In this document: piece after piece, positions 21,201 through 26,402 of the stretch
How positions within the stretch are numbered: the first letter of the stretch is position 1
Layout of the letters: each line of letters begins with the position of its first letter
Assembly: GCA_002282385.1 (NCBI GenBank)
Contig: NCJG01000006.1
Span: 1-64,000 of the forward strand
DNA: 64,000 nucleotides
Source of the DNA: Sphingomonadales bacterium 39-57-19
Lineage (GTDB): Bacteria > Pseudomonadota > Alphaproteobacteria > Sphingomonadales > Sphingomonadaceae
Reading direction: 5' to 3'
Made by a program: the position numbers and the translations under genes
Notes under the pieces: generated by a model
Told to the model about the DNA's origin: nothing
The model's input: the letters and a program-made list of their open reading frames with translations, nothing else
The model's database searches: none

Positions 21201-23545
21201 CGTAGAGCATCTATCGCCGAGGCAAGCGGCTCGCCGGTCAGAATGGTCAGGAGATCATTTTGGATTTGCGTTGCCGACATGCCGTCGGCGATCGCGTGGT
21301 GAAGGACGAACCAGAAAAGCGTTTCTGCAGTATCGCCGATTTCAAACAGTCCAGCACGCGCCAGCGGTGGGTTGGCAAGATCGAAAGGTTGCGCCGTTAG
21401 TCCGCGCAGGATCATGCCCGCTTCCTCCTTATTCCTAACGACAATAGGTTCAAAGTGAAGATCGAAGCTGCTGTCGTCGTCCGCTATTGTGTGGAGCAGG
21501 ACAGCGCCGTCCTCGCTGACCTTAAGACCGGTGCGTAAGGCCGGATGGTGGCGGACGAGCGATGACCAGGCCTGGCGCCATTCCTCATGTGACCGGTGCA
21601 TTCCTACGAGGTGCAGCGCGCGTGCTACATGGGATGCTGCGCTGGGAAGCCCAAGGTTGGCCGCGACCCAGAAATCTGCCTGCCCTTCAGTAGCCGGCAC
21701 ATCGCCTGCTTCGTCCTCGTCGTGGCTTTGCAGCGCGCGCGTGCTAAGATTTTCGGCGAGGGCTGCGATACTCAAGCTACCCAGAATATCGCGGACGTTG
21801 GCTGGCAAGCCTGCAGCTTGCAATTTCTGGCTGGCCCGAATGGCCAGAAGGCTCGACCCGCCTATCCTAAAAAAATTGTCCTCGCGGCCAATCGTTGCAG
21901 CATCAAGGGACAGCACTTCGGCCCAGACCGCCGCGATGGTGCTCTCCGCACCGCCGCGTGGCGGGCCGCCTGAACCGCGCAGCTCCTGCCAATCATTCTC
22001 GGCGATTGCGAGAAGGGCCATGCGGTCAACCTTGCCGGCTGAACTGACTGGCATTTTGGCGACTTCAAGGGTGCGCGCCGGTACCATGAAAGCGGGCAGT
22101 GTTTCGGCGACGAAGGCCGACCAATCGACATGCGAAAGTTCCCCACCTGCCTTGGCCTCGACGAACGCAATTAGACGGTCGCGATGCTGGAGGATGGCTG
22201 CGGCTTGGACATCATTATGGCCAAGTAGGGCGTGTTCGATCTCACCAAGCGCTACGGCCTGACCGGAAATCTTAATCGTATCGCCCGAACGGCCAAGCGT
22301 GAGCAATTCGCCCTGCGCCGTCCACCGGCCAAGATCACGGGTACGAAAGGCGCGCCCAAACGGGGTCTGCACGAAACTTTCCGCTGATTCCGCATCCTGC
22401 CCTAGATAGCCGGGGGATAAACGGGGGCTGATTACGAAGATTTCGCCTTCTTCGCCTTCGCCGACCTGTTCGCCCATGTGGTCGAGCAGTAAAATTTGGG
22501 TGTTGGGAAAAGGACGTCCGCTGGGCAGACCGTCCTCGCCTTCGGGCTGGACGCGATGCATACAAAATGTGCCGCAAACCTCAGTTGCGCCATGCAGGTT
22601 CCAGTATTCGAGATAACGCGCATAATGCCGCGCATCTTCAGTGTTCGGGCGTTCGCCTGCTGTGAGGATCATCCGCAGCCCGGCGGGGACCTTCCTATCG
22701 AGTAGCCGTAAGTAGGATGGAGTGAAACACGCGACGGTCACCCCGCGTTGCTCCATGCTTGCGACGAGATCCTCGGGGTTTTCCAGCAGGTAGCGGTTGC
22801 ACGGCACCCACGCGCAGCCGAGCGCAAGCGGTAAGAACAGTTCGCGGAAGCCAAGGATGAAGCCTGGCGACGAGGAAAGCAGCAGCCTGTCCGCTTCTGC
22901 GACACCTTGTGCAATCGCATGGCCTGCCGCTAGGTCGAGGCACGCTTCGTGACGAATTTGCACGCCCTTGGGTAGGCCGGTCGAGCCAGAGGTGAATAGG
23001 ATAGCGGCGAGGGCACCGGATGGGACTGGTACATTCGGGCGCAGACTGTCAGCCAAAGCCCCGTGCGCAAGAATTTCGGCAGGGCGCAGCACGTTAGCTG
23101 AACCGCCCACGTCATTGTCGGACAGTGCTTTTAGAAGATCGAGGGGCGGGTCAATTCCATCGAGCGCAATGATGCGCCGCATCTTGGCCTGGCCTGCCAT
23201 GTTGGCAAGTCGGCGAGCAGGCAGATCTGCCAGCATCGGCACATAGACCCCGCCTGCCTTGAGAATAGCCAGAAAAGCGAGCGGCAGGTCGGCAGACCGA
23301 TCGACCAGCACGCCCACCGGTTCTCCGGCCTTGTGGCCCAAGCGCAAAAGCGCGTGCGCCAAACAATTGGCGCGGCGATCCAGTTCGGCGAAACTGATCT
23401 CGCCTTCGATGTCGATGATTGCGGTCTTGTTCGGGGTGCGATCCGCCCATTCTTCGAACGCTTGATGAAGGTGCAAGTGGCGCGCAGAGACATGAATTTC
23501 TTCGCTCAATTCCGACGCCGTATCAAGCAATGAGGAAGTTTTCAC
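9230..23545 (-). CDS. Four-adenylation-domain NRPS with terminal reductase, 4771 aa
   Basis: Domain order by residue: A1 25-510, T1 (Ser565), C1 617-1060 (HHAIADG 749-755), A2 1078-1565, T2 (Ser1620), C2 1677-2110 (HHAIGDG 1804-1810), T3 (Ser2165), C3 2219-2660 (HHATGDG 2348-2354), A3 2675-3165, T4 (Ser3217), C4 3277-3735 (HHSISDG 3404-3410), A4 3755-4245, T5 (Ser4300), reductase 4398-4771 with TGATGYVG at 4401-4408 and Tyr4570/Lys4574. No epimerase or thioesterase is seen. All carrier serines and condensation motifs are intact, so the protein looks functional. The module with T3 has no A domain. A1 has Ile where the amino-group-binding Asp is expected, pointing to a non-amino-acid starter. 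The reductase implies release as an aldehyde or alcohol. Translation starts at GTG; there is no in-frame ATG for about 100 codons. The stop overlaps the dioxygenase start. No MbtH gene is in the window. Confidence 0.95.
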   Translation of the reverse strand: MKTSSLLDTASELSEEIHVSARHLHLHQAFEEWADRTPNKTAIIDIEGEISFAELDRRANCLAHALLRLGHKAGEPVGVLVDRSADLPLAFLAILKAGGVYVPMLADLPARRLANMAGQAKMRRIIALDGIDPPLDLLKALSDNDVGGSANVLRPAEILAHGALADSLRPNVPVPSGALAAILFTSGSTGLPKGVQIRHEACLDLAAGHAIAQGVAEADRLLLSSSPGFILGFRELFLPLALGCAWVPCNRYLLENPEDLVASMEQRGVTVACFTPSYLRLLDRKVPAGLRMILTAGERPNTEDARHYARYLEYWNLHGATEVCGTFCMHRVQPEGEDGLPSGRPFPNTQILLLDHMGEQVGEGEEGEIFVISPRLSPGYLGQDAESAESFVQTPFGRAFRTRDLGRWTAQGELLTLGRSGDTIKISGQAVALGEIEHALLGHNDVQAAAILQHRDRLIAFVEAKAGGELSHVDWSAFVAETLPAFMVPARTLEVAKMPVSSAGKVDRMALLAIAENDWQELRGSGGPPRGGAESTIAAVWAEVLSLDAATIGREDNFFRIGGSSLLAIRASQKLQAAGLPANVRDILGSLSIAALAENLSTRALQSHDEDEAGDVPATEGQADFWVAANLGLPSAASHVARALHLVGMHRSHEEWRQAWSSLVRHHPALRTGLKVSEDGAVLLHTIADDDSSFDLHFEPIVVRNKEEAGMILRGLTAQPFDLANPPLARAGLFEIGDTAETLFWFVLHHAIADGMSATQIQNDLLTILTGEPLASAIDALRQASRAERVHLASPAADRDQGYWLDQLGRLAKDGGAEAFEPLPFNRPSETADPLAQTVHTRTIDAGSALRLTALANRHGAGMHAVLTALLAAETGRRTGRAHVLIGSGITTRPAGTEEQVGHFVNLLPLPLPAASGSSLAECLDHAQAALTGAILHGLYPARRIAQDLARAYPDVQAVGQLGLTEIAITANPQRTARDADTGFSLAHVDLPGHGAVPAAGLNLSFSHELDDDGAIHLSLVHNAEVVSAAEAEDWLNAIAAWATWLAEDPTRFNAGLPQLLPSEISWLARVEHGPIRERPAQPAHYLFEHFADKTPDALAVVTHLESVTYEELNRRANCIAQALISDGLHPGQPAAVLAENGPWLPAAILGIWKAGGIYVPLTGEMPVDRAAIILNETGAKHLILLPDIGLPLALAKERAVIRPETLAGDPPRPNIAVDADATAYIIFTSGTTGTPKGTLVRHDGMINAILSTLEAAGCDPNDRVAVMATPSFDASLWEIGMALLHGLPMVPITRDEREDPWAMKDRFRDLGVTISFQAPSYLRVSKEKPFAPSMRMLLVGGEAPSHDDVACYPNIAFWNPYGPTETSIIVSLGHIPFDYPQDRALHVGGPIPNAVISIRREDGSRVPPGCSGEVWLGGVSVGGGYLNNPELTARMFVDTPEGRMYRSGDLGRWSRDGKLELAGRIDQQIKLHGQRIEPAEIEQHLQTHPDVRQASVIVGPGAAGTKVLRGFVHLNDGAVPRSSAAWRDYLAERLPAHMVPATITAVQSIPYTANGKLDHKKLLAHAQAEGAEDAVQRTAPHEGLEAHIAALWAELLGADLARDVPIAREDNFFALGGDSLRAISMAQKLSGPLGTPVSARELFAAPILAAFARRVAISAPAPQPASDSSVDPLLATEGEREFWTAQEAGLDTSGHIVLSVRQIDGAMPDRTTWNDAWQALVARQPALRTTFAKRKDGQIIRQAHTVSDSQGLEWLRAADSDAALRLIRERQLAPFDMARAPLWRAGLVQQDDNGTWLFWIALHHAIGDGRSLGILLSELAQLLEGTKLPELAVSPERIALQEQAYFGGPERLQDEAWWSTKIAATPDRAFNPLTLDFQRPIDAGVATHRLRIALDETLSHDLRATARTHSMSLYAMLISALAIEAYQREGRDWLVVGTAVSTMEDTDQAALIGYGVNMLPLFLHIDASANVGQLMAECQNVLSGALQHARYPFARIYTEAFSQRSGLRDPMRFPLFDIAVTENPPPISDHTATRFVRLPTDEFAYELTESGHGQDLVLIHESLADGCIALELHANARLFSRETATSWMEGLTRWAGLLARHGDLANLPLPTASGGTAIIEQRVTMQKEAPHQGLEQQIAELWTEVLGVCPDSRGDNFFALGGNSLLAITMVHKLSALLGRQVAARELFAAPVLAIFAERLAEPTGDVLVMTGHDGRKATEGEREFWTARKAGLDTSGHTMPLVRRIRGATPEIADWQKAWRHLIARHSALRCQFREDEAGVLWRDVLDLAVIEQELDFAEASTTAEALSFIHAQQRIPFDLACGPLWRAGIVAVEQDGSSLFWLAQHHATGDGRSFGVLCSEFLALLSGDILPALRATPETISAREQAYIENEASDDAQWWAENLASLPTSTFDDWATDLPRTIRSEGTHHFATSLNRAQTDALMALASSQAASLHGLLLALLAHVVHRRTGRGDFLIGTTASIPESAEEGAVIHYGVNMLPLRFTHVGDLNFRELLALTRTELIGALAHSRYPFSRIYQEFRATRVSTSQIGRYPLFDIAITENPVSARPDMPIGFDQTSPFAGTAGREESLHYERMPNPPGQDMVLTYQRLDDGGLLLDWQMNAALYHRDIAQFWLEGLADAARWLATHPTRDEIPTIVTAQASQLTSWGDGGEIQRPSGTFVDLFESIVDTPGQAERPALLTADADISYGDLDQQANALSHRLIATGVQPGDVVAVLTDRSVRLSVAVLAIWKAGATFLPLAANLPDERLSYIVRDAGATALLVLDGHEPPPQIELPLVIDAAASDARHHRPAIYGSGTDCAYILYTSGSTGLPKGAPVTHDGYLNVVMGCVEAFLLTPNDRCLGFAAPSFDVSLSDIGIPLAAGAAFCPLTSETIAQPTKVAEIIIGKRLTLADLPPSYLRLLDTETLSGLRILVTGGDAPLPADVARLADRIQYFNAYGATEASITSTMGRLAANQVDGLDCGRPLPNVKIEIRDPETLRLVPPGAAGEIWLGGMGLATTYLNRPEQSERAFLATDNGRRYRTGDFGRWRSGGRLELLGRIDQQVKLNGIRIEPGEIEAAIASHPAVLQAVAIVAGKADERQSLWAFAVLRAEGPTWPQQADWKIWLGKTLPAYMIPAGIHLIDSIPMTPSGKIDRDALLSRLDGLRIGEDSHGTPPLPGLETEIAQLWAHYLGCGAVTRADNFFSLGGHSLLAIALCHSLEQRLGCAIPAHWLFGEPVLCDFAARVAALQAESCVTPPIEFLDPSFYSQATDGEREFWVAQQAGMDTSAFTMTLTVAVDGAAPDNAMWQHAWSHLVKQHDALRTHFAADDDLMTVQRLVDDAGTATFEFDTESNRAAALKLIAAKQNSPFDMEQPPLWRAGLVRVENDVPVFWLAMHHSISDGVSLGVLMRDLSVLLAGDSLPAAAATHADGARDHHVYLASSASGIDGQWWREELGRIVSISDDALAEWPSDNLRPAPGASAARSTPSGDGRPKQQGGSHVLRYRLAPQQAQALRQIARDHACSMHTLMLTMLGLEVKRRTGRDHFLLGTAASTRTSAAQADVVGYYVNQLPIPFQLGGAQTPANALKQTNSMLAQLIAHSRYPHARIVSDFRKDYPEAAYAARHGLFDLAVTENPALSESSGNGGGLRFVPLGGAERPAAGSLTYTASASQPLQEMLLIHEALADGGHMLSWMVNAELHNRHSAEAWMSGIVGNLLGLLDRGADTLLPGLLPAEIAQLEEWEQGEAVQLPGGTMAEVFSRHVANKPDRPAIITDTDEHAYAETDRAANAIAARLYQLGVRPGNTVGVYTERSAILPIIVLAIWKTGGCYLPLTQGLPDERLAFMADDAAISVLVVSEGLIPPDTLLVDGRPILKVDDDISAAAAVGLSFAMHAPPQQTPAVILYTSGSTGTPKGVVISHTGLVNLALGLAQRSAVVTGDRLLSVTSPSFDLWISDLVMIWCHGGSFVPATREEIEDLNHMQAKIRRLGVTMTTMTPSYLRMFDQAEFPSLRWLMTVGEAPILSDVRFYAERLEYFNGYGPTENTAAVSVGVIDPNEDVIPAGRPLPNVSVMILDAEGRRLPPGAVGEAWIGGASLAIGYSNRPDLTEQVFIQTPFGRMYRTGDMARWRHDGQLIVLGRIDGQVKLRGQRVELGEIEQALICHPFVAQAAAVVAKARDGAQALHAFVVPTDVDADWPSLPEWKAFLATTLPGYMIPAGLHCVDAILMTPSGKIDRKQLERRLSEMPGEGMAAAGRMAPVGRIETAVAEIWASILDCPVPSREDHFFELGGDSLRAIAVISRLRQKFDLQINDLYEHPVLEDFALRCKPRSNHLRSTIQAAKTHWLGYHSAIREYEAERSASLDRALIEYDARNSAFAMADLGPRADYRHPLLTGATGYVGAYLLRQLLAAPREQLTTLVRASDDAQARHRLLKTCTYYFGPQEAERLCNDERLTVLAGDLRRPDLGLERGGFDRLSERVDAVIHSAANVRHFGHYRDFKADNVDATGHLIELARLHARRNNGKTADMHMVSTMSVFGSPPEDGFRLYSEYDPAPDVPDQNYYIRSKQDAERLVSQSRDRIANACIHRVGNIVYAADGGPLQRNIKENAFFRLIGALTRLGLVPDDSHVWLCHVDVVAAAVVALAETPALANLTHHVEHDRRDTLSDFITGGIVTAGKVQEASFDRFLEQVAIAVDQPEMETAVADILESFGLLHGISPQARGRRMEVRSDRTQQFLRQLGIEWPEMLPAGQVKMIGAALETDL
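15566..17146 (-). repeat. T3-C3 didomain of the NRPS (second copy of an internal duplication)
   Basis: Residues about 2134-2660. It follows C2 directly with only a short linker and no adenylation domain between. The similarity to the preceding T2-C2 unit runs from the linker (PHQGLEQQIAELW against PHEGLEAHIAALW) through the carrier into the condensation domain. Confidence 0.65.
17216..18808 (-). repeat. T2-C2 didomain of the NRPS (first copy of an internal duplication)
   Basis: Residues about 1580-2110. T2 and T3 share near-identical text, for example DNFFALGGDSLRAI against DNFFALGGNSLLAI, then ARELFAAP in both, and their C domains open with TEGEREFWTA and GLDTSGH in both. Boundaries are by eye. 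Confidence 0.65.
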
Positions 23546-23715
23546 CTAAGTCGTCCCGTCAACACTTGTTTAAAATTCAAGACCCAGAAATGAAACTTTT
23601 AGCGCTTGTCAGCCGGCTAAATCGCATCATCGGGATGTGAAGGTACAATGGGCGGTCTCATTATTCTCAGTGACCCGTCCTGAACGCATGGCCAAACCAG
23701 AACGTCTACGCCATA

Positions 23716-23727
23716 CCATATATATGG
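23716..23727. promoter_or_regulatory. Perfect 12-bp palindrome upstream of the NRPS gene
   Basis: CCATATATATGG is self-complementary and lies about 170 bases upstream of the NRPS start. It could be a regulator site, for example for the NarL-type regulator of the locus, but nothing links the two directly. Confidence 0.25.
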
Positions 23728-24030
23728 GATGCAGATAGAAACGTCCGCAATCTCCTATATCGACGCGCTGTATCAGCTTTAGTGTGCCAAATAGGACCTA
23801 AAACGTCTTTGATGTGACGCTGGTCCATGTCTTGAATGGTATGTTACCCAATTTCGGAAGAATGTGGATTTGCAGGGGACTAAACCATCTGCCCACCTCC
23901 ATCTGGGTGCTTGATGAGCCACAGGCCTCTACCGTCACAGTGCTTCCCGGAAGGAACAATCAAGACAAGACACTTTGAGATATTATAATCAATAAATATA
24001 ATAATTTAGTATTTTATCGAAGCAGGAAAA

Positions 24031-24043
24031 GTCTTCAGAAGAC
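24031..24043. promoter_or_regulatory. Perfect inverted repeat upstream of the nitroreductase gene
   Basis: GTCTTC-A-GAAGAC has two perfect six-base arms around a single base. It lies about 165 bases before the nitroreductase start, next to the AT-rich tract, and may be an operator. Confidence 0.25.
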
Positions 24044-24207
24044 ATATATCTGGTGCCTACAGGCGGCACGATTTCCCTCATGCACTTTACTTGGGCCCGC
24101 ATTGGGGCTCGCCGGTTTAACTCCAGCGACTCGCCAAGTGGCTGATTATTCAGTGCATAAGTCACTTCAGCTTGACCAATCGCGACTTGCGCGTCAGGAA
24201 ACGCGGT

Positions 24208-24879
24208 ATGAACAATCTGACTGTTAGCGAAGCCGTACTTTCCCGTCGTTCCATTCGGGCGTTTAAGCCCGATCCTGTTCCCCTGGATGTGCTGCACCGG
24301 GTCATGGATACGGCGCGATGGACGCCTTCTGGTTGTAACTTCCAGCCTTGGGAGGCAACGATCCTCACCGGGGAGCCGCTGGCGGAACTGCAGAAGAAGA
24401 TGCTGGCTTCGCCGATGCAGAACCCGCCTGAATATTCATGGTCGGAGCCCGAAGTCATCCCGGAATGTAAGGCGCGCCTGCAACAGGTTGGGGCGTCCAT
24501 GTATCAGGCGATGGGTATCGGCCGAGCCGACGCCGATGCGCGGAGTCAATTCGTGCACAATAATGTCATGTCGTTCAAAGCGCCTGCGGTGCTGATGTGC
24601 TATTTCGACCGCCGCATGGGTTCGCCGCAATGGTCAGATGTTGGCATGTGGCTGCAAACAATCATGCTGCTGCTGCGTGGCGAAGGTTTGGACACATGCC
24701 CGCAAGAATTCCTCGCCATGCATGCAAAGCTTATCAAGGAGTTTATCGGCGTGTCGGATGAGACGCATATTTTCTTCTGCGGCATTGCCATTGGCTACCG
24801 CGATGAAGAGGCCGCGGTGAATGCTTTTGATCGTCAGCGCGAGCTGGTTGAGGGCAATGTGCGCTTCATGGGTTTTTAG
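24208..24879 (+). CDS. Nitroreductase family flavoprotein (223 aa)
   Basis: The start MNNLTVSEA at 24208 has an AGGA Shine-Dalgarno eight bases upstream and is preferred to an earlier in-frame codon. The N-terminal SRRSIRAFKPDPVP and the TARWTPSGCNFQPW segment near residue 40 form the FMN site typical of this family, and the C-terminal region (GVSDETHIFFCGIAIGYRD) closes it. These FMN enzymes use NAD(P)H to reduce nitroaromatics, quinones or enones; the natural substrate cannot be told. It stands alone on the plus strand, divergent from the NRPS and convergent with the altronate dehydratase. A role in tailoring the peptide is possible but unsupported. Confidence 0.85.
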   Translation: MNNLTVSEAVLSRRSIRAFKPDPVPLDVLHRVMDTARWTPSGCNFQPWEATILTGEPLAELQKKMLASPMQNPPEYSWSEPEVIPECKARLQQVGASMYQAMGIGRADADARSQFVHNNVMSFKAPAVLMCYFDRRMGSPQWSDVGMWLQTIMLLLRGEGLDTCPQEFLAMHAKLIKEFIGVSDETHIFFCGIAIGYRDEEAAVNAFDRQRELVEGNVRFMGF

Positions 24880-24891
24880 GGACTCTGCGTT

Positions 24892-24912
24892 GGCGCGCTG
24901 ATTAAGCGCGCC
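24892..24912. terminator. Hairpin between convergent genes, probable two-way terminator
   Basis: GGCGCGCT-GATTA-AGCGCGCC is a perfect eight-base-pair stem with a five-base loop, placed between the stop codons of the nitroreductase and the altronate dehydratase. There is no long U tract, so termination efficiency is uncertain. Confidence 0.55.
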
Positions 24913-24917
24913 TCCAT

Positions 24918-26399
24918 TCAATAGGTTGCGCCGGGTATCCACGGCACCCATTCGTTTTCCCCAAGGCCCAGCAATTCTGACGCGGTTTTTTGGCCGCTGG
25001 CGGTCTCCAGAATGCGGGTGAATATTTGCGCGCCCATGTCATCGACGCTGACGCCGTCTAATATGCCGCTGCAATCGACATCAATGTCGTCCGCCATATT
25101 TCGTGCGAGGGCAGCGTTGGATGCAAGCTTGATGGTCGGCGAGGGGATCGATCCAAACACCGAGCCACGACCCGTCGTAAACAAAATCAAATGCGCGCCG
25201 CCTGCGATCTGGCCCGTGGCAGAGCATGGGTCATATCCCGGCGAGTCCATGAACGTCAGGCCGGGCGCCGTCACTGTTCGGGCATAGTCAATGACCGCGT
25301 TGAGCGGCGTTGAGCCTGCTTTGGCAACCGCGCCCAGGGATTTTTCGAGAATGGTGGTGATGCCGCCTGCCTTGTTTCCCGGCGACGGGTTGTTGTCGAG
25401 GCTTGCGCCATCGCGCGCTGCATATTCCTCCCACCAGACAAGCCGATCGGCTAGCGTATCCGCGACGTCGGGCGACATGGCCCGGCGCACGAGCAGATGT
25501 TCAGCGCCATAAATTTCGGGCGTTTCGGACAAGATGGCGCGGCCACCTGCGGCCACCAGCCGGTCGACCGCTGCACCCAGCGCCGGGTTTGCGGTAATCG
25601 CGGAATAGCCGTCGGACGCACCGCATTGCAGACCGATGGTGAGGTTGGCAGCAGAGACCGATTGGCGGCGGCATAAGTTGGCGCTGCGCACAAGGCGTTC
25701 CGCAATCTCTATGCCTGCGCTGATCGCCGCAGCAGTCCCGCCCGCGTCTTGAATGTTCAGCGCGTCCCCGCGAAAGCCAGGCATGTCCTGAATTTGGTTC
25801 ACCTCGCAGCCAAGCCCTACCAAAAGGACGCCGGCGAAGTTGGGGTTCGTGGCGTATCCTGTGATGGTGTGACGCAGATTTTCAATGCCGCGGCCGTCCT
25901 TCGCCATGCCGCATCCCGAATGGTGCGTGAAGGCGACGACGCCGTCGACATAAGGAAAGGCGGCCAGACGTTCCGGAGTGAAATGGGCCGCAATGCGGCG
26001 CGCCACCGTCGCAGAGCAATTCACTGAGGTCAGTATGCCGATGAAGTTGCGTGTGCCCACGCGCCCGTCGGCACGGACAAACCCGTCGAAGCTGGCCTCG
26101 ATCGGTTCGGGGGTGCGCAGGTCGACGCCGGTCTCGCTGCCCGCGGGTGTGCGCGCGAAATGCAAATTGTGGCTATGCACATGTGCGCCCGCGACAATGG
26201 CTTCGGACGCAAGGCCAATGGGTTGGCCAAGCTTGATAACCGCGTCGCCGCTGGCAATCGCGGTCAAGGCGACCTTATGACCGGCCGATATGGGTTCGGC
26301 GACAATGCACCCGTTTGTTAGGACATCGCCGGCAGCAAGGTCAGCAATGGCTATCGCAACATTATCGCGCGCATTGGCAATGATGAAGCGTGGCGTCAT
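24918..26399 (-). CDS. uxaA: Altronate dehydratase (UxaA family), fused SAF and catalytic domains
   Basis: The 493-residue protein has an N-terminal SAF domain (about residues 10-81) and the long UxaA/GarD catalytic domain, with THHSGCGM at 158-165 and a well-conserved VGLGCEVNQI segment near 195-204. Length equals the E. coli enzyme (about 495 aa). It would dehydrate an aldonate such as D-altronate to 2-keto-3-deoxy-gluconate using a metal ion. The related galactarate dehydratase is an alternative. It is the last gene of an operon, three bases after the MFS carrier, and is presumably controlled by the divergent LacI regulator. The downstream kinase and aldolase of the classical pathway are not in the window. 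Confidence 0.8.
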   Translation of the reverse strand: MTPRFIIANARDNVAIAIADLAAGDVLTNGCIVAEPISAGHKVALTAIASGDAVIKLGQPIGLASEAIVAGAHVHSHNLHFARTPAGSETGVDLRTPEPIEASFDGFVRADGRVGTRNFIGILTSVNCSATVARRIAAHFTPERLAAFPYVDGVVAFTHHSGCGMAKDGRGIENLRHTITGYATNPNFAGVLLVGLGCEVNQIQDMPGFRGDALNIQDAGGTAAAISAGIEIAERLVRSANLCRRQSVSAANLTIGLQCGASDGYSAITANPALGAAVDRLVAAGGRAILSETPEIYGAEHLLVRRAMSPDVADTLADRLVWWEEYAARDGASLDNNPSPGNKAGGITTILEKSLGAVAKAGSTPLNAVIDYARTVTAPGLTFMDSPGYDPCSATGQIAGGAHLILFTTGRGSVFGSIPSPTIKLASNAALARNMADDIDVDCSGILDGVSVDDMGAQIFTRILETASGQKTASELLGLGENEWVPWIPGATY

Positions 26400-26402
26400 G
26401 GC

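Larger units (their letters stand above)
23546..24207. other. Intergenic region between divergent NRPS and nitroreductase genes
   Basis: No convincing gene is seen in these 662 bases. The region must hold the NRPS promoter (minus strand) and the nitroreductase promoter (plus strand), but no clear -35/-10 pair stands out. It has a markedly AT-rich tract at about 23975-24015 and two perfect palindromes listed separately. The last part (24044-24170) holds short imperfect hairpins only. Confidence 0.5.

Noticed and set aside
9230..23545. Possible epimerisation or thioesterase domain in the NRPS
   Set aside because: Every condensation-type block is followed by an A or T domain as expected for C, and the C-terminus is a NAD(P)-dependent reductase with no GxSxG hydrolase motif.
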